Origin: Clostridiaceae bacterium
Lineage (GTDB): Bacteria > Bacillota > Clostridia > Saccharofermentanales > DTU023
Direction: 5' to 3'
Assembly (NCBI GenBank): GCA_012800135.1
Contig: JAAZJV010000042.1
Coordinates: 1 to 6,312, forward strand
DNA: 6,312 bases
The notes beneath the pieces are model-generated. The model was not told where the DNA came from. It searched no databases and saw only the letters and a program-made list of their open reading frames with translations. Position numbers and translations under genes: made by a program. Below, piece by piece: positions 1-4,922 of the stretch (within the stretch, counting starts at the first letter, position 1; the number at the start of each line of letters is the position of its first letter).

Positions 1-168
1 ATGGAAGAGCTTGAAACGCTACCTGGAGTCGGACCTTCTACTGCTGAGGCGATCATTAACTTCAGGGAAGAAAACGGACCATTTAAAACGATCGAAGATT
101 TAATGCTGGTTCCAGGAATTAAAGAGGGGCGTTTCGAACGAATGAAAGACCGATTACGGGTGGGATGA
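1..168 (+). CDS. comEA: ComEA-type helix-hairpin-helix DNA-binding protein, 3' end only
   Basis: The frame is open from the first base of the window to a TGA, giving 55 residues. They form two consecutive helix-hairpin-helix motifs: [15 protein letters not shown] at residues 4-18, then a segment beginning [16 protein letters not shown] at about 32-47. This is the C-terminal domain of ComEA, the envelope-anchored receptor that binds double-stranded DNA during competence and pulls it toward the ComEC channel. ComEA proteins normally have an N-terminal membrane anchor and linker, so the gene is probably cut by the window edge. The ATG at base 1 is likely an internal methionine, because this domain usually begins with an N-x-N-x-A segment just before the first LxxLPGIG. 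The gene converges on the minus-strand tRNA and rsfS. Other small HhH proteins share this domain, so the ComEA name rests on the domain and on the rsfS/nadD/yqeK neighbourhood. A degenerate second copy of its last codons follows. Confidence 0.8.
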   Translation: MEELETLPGVGPSTAEAIINFREENGPFKTIEDLMLVPGIKEGRFERMKDRLRVG

Positions 169-232
169 TATTTCGTATCTTAGCGATTTTTTACGGAAAG
201 AGACGAAAGATCGTTTACGTGTCGGATGATAG
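145..232 (+). repeat. Duplicated 3' tail of comEA (copies at 145-170 and 206-231)
   Basis: The last eight codons of comEA (145-168, KDRLRVG and stop) recur at 206-229 and again encode KDRLRVG followed by TGA. The two copies differ at four bases, all third codon positions (gac/gat, cga/cgt, cgg/cgt, gtg/gtc), and both continue with TA after the stop. Weaker similarity extends a few codons upstream. The copies are 61 bases apart, so the second lies in a different frame from comEA and is not translated as its continuation. The purely synonymous pattern suggests that both tails were once real gene ends, for example one displaced by recombination. The alignment is short, so chance or an old slippage event cannot be excluded. 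Confidence 0.55.
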
Positions 233-306
233 GCAACACGCACATTGGTATTAATCGAATAATTCATATTTCAAGGCAGTAAGAGAGGGGAAAATAATCT
301 GAAAAG

Positions 307-335
307 TTAAAAAGCCCTGAGGAAAATCCGCAGGG
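307..335 (-). terminator. Rho-independent terminator of the tRNA-Glu gene
   Basis: Read on the minus strand, CCCTG (335-331) pairs with CAGGG (319-315). Inside it GGA pairs with TCC after one C/T mismatch, closing on a short T loop. The stem is followed by C and five T residues (complement of 309-313). It begins four bases past the encoded CCA of the tRNA, a usual position for a tRNA terminator. There is no T-run on the plus-strand side, so it is unlikely to terminate comEA. Confidence 0.75.
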
Positions 336-339
336 AGTG

Positions 340-414
340 TGGTGACTCCGAGGAGAGTCGAACTCCCGTTTTCGCCTTGAGAGGGCGACGTCTTGACCAC
401 TTGACCACGGAGCC
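340..414 (-). tRNA. tRNA-Glu (anticodon CTC), CCA encoded
   Basis: The minus strand folds into a complete cloverleaf. The acceptor GGCTCCG pairs with CGGAGTC, with one G-T pair. The D stem is GTC/GAC. The anticodon stem TCGCC/GGCGA carries the loop CTCTCAA, which puts CTC at 34-36 (bases 381-379) and decodes GAG. The variable loop is AAAC. The T stem GGGAG/CTCCT holds the loop TTCGACT. The discriminator is A and CCA is encoded (342-340). The body resembles Bacillus-type tRNA-Glu, which also has A73. The CTC isoacceptor reads only GAG, so a separate TTC species must exist elsewhere in the genome. It has its own promoter and terminator and lies in the convergent gap between comEA and rsfS. Confidence 0.95.
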
Positions 415-429
415 GTCACAACGAACGAG

Positions 430-458
430 ATTATACCATGACGATAAAACAGGCGCAA
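430..458 (-). promoter_or_regulatory. Promoter of tRNA-Glu
   Basis: On the minus strand a consensus -10 TATAAT (435-430) is preceded by TGG, making an extended TGn -10. A weak -35 TTGCGC (458-453) lies exactly 17 bases upstream. The -10 is 15 bases before the first tRNA base, which fits transcription starting a few bases before the mature 5' end. The -35 lies in the block shared with the end of rsfS; the -10 lies outside that block. Confidence 0.75.
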
Positions 459-690
459 GTTCGTCAGGACCTAATATATCACCTAAGACGTTGCGGTGTA
501 CCATATTTTCGTTCTGGAGATGCTCCAGATCATATAAGTAACACAGCTCTGTCATCGTGATATGAACGAGATGAGTGCAAGTTCGTCAGAACCTAATTTC
601 ACCTAGACGTTGGCGCTGTGTCTTAAATCCGCTCCAAAGATGCTCTAGATCATAAAATTCGCGCTGCTCGGGTAACATTAGATGAACAAC
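453..690 (-). repeat. Duplicated 3' tail of rsfS (intact copy 575-690, degenerate copy 453-570)
   Basis: The end of rsfS and its downstream flank recur about 120 bases further downstream. The clearest block is a 15-base segment (575-589 and 453-467, 14 of 15 identical) that spans the rsfS stop and the bases after it. A second block is GATGCTCYAGATCATA (639-654 and 519-534, one difference). Protein similarity is also kept: the rsfS codons for VVHLM to YDLEHLW and on to RLGEI match LVHIT to YDLEHLQ and NVLGDI in the downstream copy, without gaps and in the same frame as rsfS. The second copy sits right after the rsfS TGA and has no start of its own, so it is a relic tail rather than a gene. It supplies the -35 of the tRNA promoter. 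Whether it arose by tandem duplication or by displacement of an older gene end is inference. Confidence 0.7.
513..529 (-). other. Perfect hairpin between rsfS and the tRNA gene
   Basis: TCTGGAG and CTCCAGA form a perfect 7-bp inverted repeat around a 3-base loop within the degenerate rsfS tail. The matching stretch of the intact rsfS copy (633-649) is not a good inverted repeat, so symmetry was gained or lost in one copy. No T-run follows on either strand, so it is not a standard intrinsic terminator. It could be an RNA-processing site or a weak end for the rsfS transcript. Confidence 0.4.
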
Positions 691-1026
691 AAAATCGTTG
701 TAGTCAAGGAGAATCCAGTTTTTTGAATCCATACCTTCAATGCGATCAGGAACGAGGGAGTGTTCCTTTTCAAGTCCTTCTTCAACGGCATCCGACAAAG
801 ATTTGATATGCAGTCCGGATGTGGCACTTGCGATCACAAAAAGATCGACTAGTGAGGTTTTTCCGGTCACGTCGACGATTTCAATATCTTCAGCTTTTCT
901 CTCTTCAAGGATACGGCGAGCCGTCTCAGCCGCTTTACGAATATCTTTAAGTACTGCACTTGACTCAGGAAGCTCCTGCATCAATGGTTCAAATGGCTTG
1001 TTAGAGTGACTATCGTTGTCGTTCAA
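586..1026 (-). CDS. rsfS: Ribosomal silencing factor RsfS
   Basis: RsfS (RsfA, YbeB/Iojap family) binds ribosomal protein uL14 and blocks joining of the 30S and 50S subunits when nutrients are scarce. The family core is clear: an N-terminal helix AAETARRILEERKAEDIEIVDV, the strand TSLVDLFVIASA, then LLDYNDFVVHLMLPE and the signature YDLEHLW (about residues 125-131). From the TTG at 1026 the protein is 146 residues, somewhat longer than the usual 105-120 because of about 28 extra polar residues at the N-terminus. I chose TTG because GGAGG lies five bases upstream; an in-frame ATG at 1038 has no spaced ribosome binding site and overlaps that GGAGG. A later ATG at 981 also lacks a site. The gene follows nadD-yqeK by 124 bases and has its own -10, but the neighbouring order matches the conserved nadD-yqeK-rsfS cluster. 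A relic of its 3' end follows the stop. Confidence 0.9.
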   Translation of the reverse strand: MNDNDSHSNKPFEPLMQELPESSAVLKDIRKAAETARRILEERKAEDIEIVDVTGKTSLVDLFVIASATSGLHIKSLSDAVEEGLEKEHSLVPDRIEGMDSKNWILLDYNDFVVHLMLPEQREFYDLEHLWSGFKTQRQRLGEIRF

Positions 1027-1068
1027 ATGGGCCTCCATTCCCTGACCGGAGCTTTAAAATGTCCTCCG
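1027..1068 (-). promoter_or_regulatory. rsfS leader: ribosome binding site and possible alternative hairpins
   Basis: On the minus strand GGAGG (1036-1032) sits five bases before the TTG at 1026 and decides the rsfS start. A second GGAGG at 1067-1063 has no start codon at a suitable distance. Between them lies CTCCG (1051-1047). It can form a 5-bp stem with CGGAG (1068-1064), or its CTCC can form a 4-bp stem with GGAG of the rsfS site. The two pairings exclude each other and could expose or hide the ribosome binding site. The stems are short, so this is only a suggestion. Confidence 0.35.
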
Positions 1069-1087
1069 ATCTTTGTAACTTTTCTAT

Positions 1088-1093
1088 ATTATA
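1088..1093 (-). promoter_or_regulatory. Probable -10 of the rsfS promoter
   Basis: A consensus TATAAT on the minus strand lies in the gap between nadD-yqeK and rsfS. No good -35 is found at 16-18 bases; TTGGAT (1119-1114) is 20 bases upstream, too far for a normal promoter. Transcription would start near 1081, giving a leader of about 55 bases. The perfect -10 and the AT-rich surroundings support a promoter, perhaps a weak or activator-dependent one. Confidence 0.5.
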
Positions 1094-1150
1094 CACGCTA
1101 AGAGTGTTATATGATCCAAACATTTTCGCTATTCTGGTCATGAAGTTGCT

Positions 1151-2746
1151 TTATAAATCGCGAATTTCTTCATAAGCAGCGATGCTAAAAGGATGTGGGA
1201 TTTTTCCCTTGCGGTTAAGGGCTACAAATGTTTCTTCAAGACAAAGATGCATCGCAAAATCAAGATCACCTTTTTGTGAATACTTTCGGATTGGTTCTAG
1301 ACGTTTAAAGGTTCGATCGTAGGCGATTTTATCTGCGAGGTATAACACTTTTTCAAGTGATGTCATGTTGGGTCGCGCCGTCGAATGAAAGCAGATGGCG
1401 TCTAAAATATCCGGTTCGTAGATGCCAAATATATTCTTTGCCAGCATTGCGCCAGCCGGACCGTGCAGAAGACTTTTATTAAGAGATGTCAACCATAGAG
1501 TTTCATTGTCGTTTAAACAGGAATTCCGTATTTTGGATGATGAAGCGTTCGATAAATAGGACGTCCGCATCTCGGATGATGAATTGTCTGATAAGCAGGA
1601 AGTCTGTATTTCTGATAATGAATTGTCTGATAAACAAGTAGTCCGCATCTCGGATGATGAATTGTCTGATAAACAGGTAGTTCGCGTCTCGGATAATGAA
1701 GTGTTCAGTAAAACAGAGTGATAATCGCTGCCTTCATAGTATGATCCGAACTCTTTGACACTCTGATCGGACGAAGCCAATTTATTTTTATTTGATAAAG
1801 CGACATCTCTTATGACTTTCGCGGCATCCTTTGCGAAAAGATGACTTGTTAAATATGCTTCTGCCAGTAAGAGTCGTTCTTTAACAGGAAGATTCTTTGC
1901 AGCGTCATGTAGCAAACCGGCTATAAACGCTTTCTCAAGATCAACTCCGTTTGCGAGTGCAAGACGCGCTGCATATTGCGCGACTGAGACGACGTGAAGA
2001 CGTTGTTTTTGTGTGTAATATCGCCAAGCGGCCTGCTCAGTGGAGCGAATGCGGCTCCACGACTCTTCTGATAACGCATCGTATTCATCTTGAAAATCGT
2101 AGATGCGATAAGTATTGATAAGGCCAACCACTTTTTCCGGGCAGGCACCTTCGACACTCTTTCCTTGTCGAAGCGCTGTGCGCAAGTTGCTCGATGAGAG
2201 TGATGAAGGAGGCATTTTAAAGAACACAACATGCGCATCATCTTCTTTTTGGTAGCGTTCTGCTAATGTGTGCAACTTCTCCATGTCGTCATCACCGCGG
2301 CGCGCAACGGCAAACACAACTTTAAGCGCAAGCTCTTTATAACAACGCCAGCTGGGAAGCGCTTCGAAAGAGTCCGAGCCAATCACCAAATAGAGCGGAT
2401 CGGGTGAGATTTTGTTAATTAAATGTGTCACGGTATCGATGGTGTAGCTAATGGCCGGTGTCTTTATTTCCTCATCCGACACATAGACTCTGGGAATTCC
2501 GTAAACACCGCGAATAGACATTTCATACCGAAATGTCGCTAAACGCATACGTGTCGTTTTATGGGGTGCCCATCCGAGAGGCATTACTAAGAGCGCCTCA
2601 ACAGGAAGTGCTTCAACAGCGCTTTTAACGAGCATCCGATGCGCATTATGAAAAGGATCGAAGGATCCTCCCAGCAGTGCGATCGACTGTCCCTTAAAGC
2701 GTTCAAGAGAATCTAAATGCGACATATTGAACATATTGATATCCAT
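1151..2746 (-). CDS. nadD: Fused nicotinate-nucleotide adenylyltransferase and YqeK-type HD hydrolase
   Basis: The protein (531 residues) joins two enzymes. Residues 1 to about 215 are NadD, which makes deamido-NAD from nicotinate mononucleotide and ATP; the nucleotidyltransferase signature GGSFDPFHNAH is at 26-36 and the C-terminal SSSNLR motif at 184-189. Residues from about 225 to the end are a YqeK-type HD domain, a family that hydrolyses Ap4A to two ADP: H251, HD at 280-281 in AGLLHDAAK, LLHGPAGA with H428, FHSTARP with H454, and ADKIAYDR with D472. All expected metal ligands are present. Between HD and LLHGP are about 125 residues absent from ordinary YqeK, holding a five-unit tandem repeat. 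The two domains are separate adjacent genes in Bacillus; fusions are known in some Firmicutes and mycoplasmas. I chose the ATG at 2746, which overlaps the prfB stop as TGATG. A TTG one codon earlier is in frame but no better supported. Translational coupling to prfB is likely, as no strong ribosome binding site precedes it. Confidence 0.93.
   Translation of the reverse strand: MDINMFNMSHLDSLERFKGQSIALLGGSFDPFHNAHRMLVKSAVEALPVEALLVMPLGWAPHKTTRMRLATFRYEMSIRGVYGIPRVYVSDEEIKTPAISYTIDTVTHLINKISPDPLYLVIGSDSFEALPSWRCYKELALKVVFAVARRGDDDMEKLHTLAERYQKEDDAHVVFFKMPPSSLSSSNLRTALRQGKSVEGACPEKVVGLINTYRIYDFQDEYDALSEESWSRIRSTEQAAWRYYTQKQRLHVVSVAQYAARLALANGVDLEKAFIAGLLHDAAKNLPVKERLLLAEAYLTSHLFAKDAAKVIRDVALSNKNKLASSDQSVKEFGSYYEGSDYHSVLLNTSLSETRTTCLSDNSSSEMRTTCLSDNSLSEIQTSCLSDNSSSEMRTSYLSNASSSKIRNSCLNDNETLWLTSLNKSLLHGPAGAMLAKNIFGIYEPDILDAICFHSTARPNMTSLEKVLYLADKIAYDRTFKRLEPIRKYSQKGDLDFAMHLCLEETFVALNRKGKIPHPFSIAAYEEIRDL
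1511..1705 (-). repeat. Five tandem 39-bp (13-residue) repeats within nadD-yqeK
   Basis: Five consecutive 39-base units start at 1705, 1666, 1627, 1588 and 1549 on the minus strand and encode variants of DNSSSEMRTTCLS. The unit length is a multiple of three, so the frame is kept. Unit 2 and unit 4 share an exact 32-base block (1641-1672 and 1563-1594) 78 bases apart, showing a higher-order two-unit period. Unit 5 is the most diverged. Each unit is rich in Ser, Thr and Asn, and all but the fourth has a Cys. The array lies between the catalytic HD pair and the LLHGP motif of the YqeK domain, probably as a surface loop. Copy number may vary between strains by slippage. Confidence 0.92.
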
Positions 2747-3888
2747 CAATTTCTCTGCAATGCCTGTTCATCTGCTGTCTCACGCCTTTGGGCATCAATC
2801 ATGAGCCAAGCGTTGATGAATCCGTCGATATCACCGTCCATTACGCCTTCTACGTCGCTCGTCTCAAAGTCCGTTCGATGATCTCGCACCATTGTGTAAG
2901 GGCAAAACACATAAGACCGAATCTGACTACCCCATGCGTTGTCGACGACATCGCCTTTCAAGTCATCGATACGTTCAAGTTGGCGCTCCTGCGCGATTTG
3001 ATACAACTTAGATGTGAGGATGGACATTGCCGTCGCGCGATTCTGAATCTGAGATCGCTCATTCTGACATGTTACAACGATTCCCGTCGGAAGATGCGTG
3101 ATGCGAACCGCGGAGCTTGTTTTATTGACGTGCTGTCCACCTGCTCCGGATGCGCGATATGTATCGACTTTAAGATCATCGGGATCGATGTTGATTTCAA
3201 TCGTTTCGTCAAACTCGGGTAACACTTCACAAGAAGCAAATGAGGTATGACGACGTCCAGAGGAATCAAATGGTGAAATTCGGACGAGTCGGTGCACACC
3301 GTGCTCACTACGAAGATAACCGTAAGCGTTATCACCTGAGACACGGAAAGATAATGATTTGAGTCCTGCTTCGTCGCCATCAACAAGATCGAGTACTTGG
3401 AAATTAAAATCATGCTTCTCTGCCCAACGCATATACATGCGGCTCAGCATTTCTGTCCAATCCTGCGCCTCCGTACCTCCTGCGCCGGCGTGAAGTGTGA
3501 CAAGAGCGTTCATGCTGTCATGTTCGCCGTTGAGCAACGTCTCAAGTCGCAAACGTTCAAAGTCATTTGTCCACTCTTCGAGTCCCCTTTCGGCTTCTTC
3601 CAGAGCTTCAGGGTCATTCTCTTCTTCCGCAAGCACAACAAGCACTTCGAGATCTTCGAGATCTTCGCCAAGTTGTTGATATTGCTCCGCTTTCTTTGAA
3701 AGATAGGCGATCCGCTTTTGTACGACTTGTGCGCGCTCAGTATCATTCCAGAAATCCGGATTAGATGACTCTTTAGTTAACCGAATTATTTCTTCCGCAT
3801 CTTGGCCAAGACGCAAAGATTCTCCAAGGGGCGGCAAGCGCTTCATGTAGTTTACGATGTCGCCCTTTAATTCTTCAATCGTTATCAT
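2746..3888 (-). CDS. prfB: Peptide chain release factor 2
   Basis: RF2 recognises UGA and UAA in the ribosomal A site and triggers peptide release. The protein has 380 residues, close to the family's usual 365 or so. It shows the RF2 anticodon tripeptide SPF at 205-207 and the catalytic GGQ at 250-252 within RASGAGGQHVNKTSSAVR; the N-terminal segment with NPDFWND at about 43-49 is also typical. In most bacteria prfB needs a +1 frameshift at an in-frame UGA near codon 25. Here the frame is uninterrupted and that position reads Ser-Leu-Arg-Leu (residues 24-27). The start ATG has AGGA seven bases upstream. Its stop overlaps the start of nadD-yqeK by one base, which suggests co-translation, an uncommon pairing for RF2, which more often follows secA. 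Confidence 0.97.
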   Translation of the reverse strand: MITIEELKGDIVNYMKRLPPLGESLRLGQDAEEIIRLTKESSNPDFWNDTERAQVVQKRIAYLSKKAEQYQQLGEDLEDLEVLVVLAEEENDPEALEEAERGLEEWTNDFERLRLETLLNGEHDSMNALVTLHAGAGGTEAQDWTEMLSRMYMRWAEKHDFNFQVLDLVDGDEAGLKSLSFRVSGDNAYGYLRSEHGVHRLVRISPFDSSGRRHTSFASCEVLPEFDETIEINIDPDDLKVDTYRASGAGGQHVNKTSSAVRITHLPTGIVVTCQNERSQIQNRATAMSILTSKLYQIAQERQLERIDDLKGDVVDNAWGSQIRSYVFCPYTMVRDHRTDFETSDVEGVMDGDIDGFINAWLMIDAQRRETADEQALQRN

Positions 3889-3889
3889 A

Positions 3890-3948
3890 AGGATATCCTA
3901 TTCTTTTTTAAGACAAGTTGCCTGCCTTCAGCGGCAATACGCAGTATA
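3890..3948 (-). promoter_or_regulatory. prfB upstream region: ribosome binding site in a palindrome and candidate -10
   Basis: The AGGA ribosome binding site of prfB (3899-3896) is part of a perfect 10-base palindrome, AGGATATCCT (3890-3899), just before the start codon. About 45 bases further upstream is a candidate -10, TATACT (3948-3943), with only a weak TTTATT at the -35 position. The stretch between the membrane-protein gene and prfB also holds a short hairpin (TTGCC/GGCAA) but no terminator with a T-run. Transcription from upstream may therefore read into prfB. Confidence 0.4.
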
Positions 3949-4005
3949 TAGTACGTCAGAAAATGAATAAATTATGTTCACAGTGATACAAGGCAATTTC
4001 CCCTG

Positions 4006-4839
4006 TCATTGTTCATCCATACGATCTTTAAAGGCCGGGCTTTCCTTGTAATAGGCCAGCCGATATGTGATTGCCGCCATTCGTCCGAACGATAGTGTCT
4101 TCAACGCAAAGAAGAATGCACGAATCAGCCCGTCAGACGTGGTCTTGGATCCAATAATCAGCAGTAAAATGTTTTCGCCAAAATTTATAACCGACCGTAG
4201 GAGAAAGAATGACACAAAAATCGCAAACTTCATGCCTTCCGTCAACGCTGCACTCGACTCCAAGGATGATGGGATATCTTTTTGATCAAATACTAATATG
4301 AATGCAGACATAGAAAACATCGTCGCAATGGCGTAAAAGGGAATACCATAAAGTGGACGAGAAACAACGTAAATGATCAGTGTCGAGGTTACTATCAAGA
4401 GAAAAGACGGAAATGCACGCAACGCAGCCTGTAAAGGAGTGACATTCTGTTTGAGAGTGAAAAGAGGCAAATCTATAATCAGTGGATTAATTCTCAGGAT
4501 ATCTTCTTCGTCGGAGAATCTGTTGTCTCTTTTCGCTTGCATCGGCTCCGTCAGCCAATGAAGTGCGTACAAAAGCATGAAAAAGAGCGCCACAATAAGG
4601 AGTCCGGTCTCTTTCAGAAGAGAAATCACCCACGCATTCGGCGGTAGTGGAAACGGTGTCTGAGCCGTGAAAAAGTTTGTGACTCTCTGATTGAAATCAA
4701 TGATCGACTGCGTGTCATATTCAGTAAGATAAACGGTTGACGCCAGTACAAATAGCATGAGAAACCATCTGTGCACACGTCGTCTATCTGACAATTGATC
4801 AATTTTAAGCGCTTCAAAAACGGCCATGTTTTGGGTCAA
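4006..4839 (-). CDS. Polytopic membrane protein of unknown function
   Basis: The 277-residue protein is not recognised with confidence. It has about six hydrophobic segments, at roughly 25-40, 70-95, 143-159, 166-183, 203-229 and 238-258. A charged cytoplasmic-looking stretch (about 100-117, KRDNRFSDEEDILR) lies between the second and third. The C-terminal half (SSLESSAALTEGMKF, hydrophobic helices, then a Tyr-rich end RLAYYKE) loosely resembles integral-membrane families of the DUF975 type, in which an amphipathic ESxxLMxG helix precedes paired membrane helices and a C-terminal FYxxL. That resemblance is an impression, not a match. The start is TTG at 4839, chosen because AGGAG lies four bases upstream; the ATG four codons later is 16 bases from that site. 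It lies between pheB and prfB on the same strand, with gaps of 83 and 117 bases. Confidence 0.8.
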   Translation of the reverse strand: MTQNMAVFEALKIDQLSDRRRVHRWFLMLFVLASTVYLTEYDTQSIIDFNQRVTNFFTAQTPFPLPPNAWVISLLKETGLLIVALFFMLLYALHWLTEPMQAKRDNRFSDEEDILRINPLIIDLPLFTLKQNVTPLQAALRAFPSFLLIVTSTLIIYVVSRPLYGIPFYAIATMFSMSAFILVFDQKDIPSSLESSAALTEGMKFAIFVSFFLLRSVINFGENILLLIIGSKTTSDGLIRAFFFALKTLSFGRMAAITYRLAYYKESPAFKDRMDEQ

Positions 4840-4843
4840 TTTG

Positions 4844-4848
4844 CTCCT
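4844..4848 (-). promoter_or_regulatory. Ribosome binding site that selects the TTG start of the membrane protein
   Basis: AGGAG on the minus strand is followed by CAAA and then TTG at 4839. The spacing is short but usable. The next candidate, ATG at 4827, is 16 bases away and would be poorly served, so TTG is the better start. Confidence 0.6.
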
Positions 4849-4922
4849 ATCTTCACTAAATCAGTTGATGCAGAATATTTCTCGGGATAGCGTACCATAA
4901 ACGTCAACAATCTGTCATCCGC

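Noticed and set aside
340..414. tRNA gene as an attachment site for a genomic island
   Set aside because: No partial second copy of the tRNA 3' end and no integrase gene appear in the window; the duplicated ends belong to comEA and rsfS instead.
264..458. 64-codon minus-strand open frame across the tRNA
   Set aside because: It overlaps the tRNA gene and its terminator and has no recognisable protein features.
307..555. 82-codon minus-strand open frame that starts like an RsfS tail
   Set aside because: It runs through the tRNA promoter, the whole tRNA-Glu and its terminator, and has no ribosome binding site at its ATG. Its RsfS likeness is explained by the duplicated tail.
740..1009. 89-codon plus-strand open frame
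   Set aside because: It is antisense to rsfS, Ser-rich in the manner of a shadow frame, and has no homology I can recognise.
1511..1705. Possible CRISPR-like array
   Set aside because: The 39-base units are directly adjacent with no spacers, stay in frame with nadD-yqeK and encode related peptides, so this is a coding tandem repeat.
2788..3222. 144-codon plus-strand open frame
   Set aside because: It lies antisense within prfB, whose protein is unmistakable; the composition looks like a shadow of the opposite strand and no start signal is evident.
3797..3850. Programmed +1 frameshift in prfB
   Set aside because: There is no in-frame stop and the single frame encodes the full-length protein, so no frameshift is needed.
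3901..4005. Terminator between the membrane-protein gene and prfB
   Set aside because: A short TTGCC/GGCAA hairpin is visible, but no T-run follows it on the minus strand, and the plus strand has no gene to terminate here.
4840..4922. Promoter with TTGACG upstream of the membrane-protein gene
   Set aside because: TTGACG is present on the minus strand, but no -10-like hexamer lies at 16-18 bases; the nearest candidate, TATTCT, is 24 bases away.
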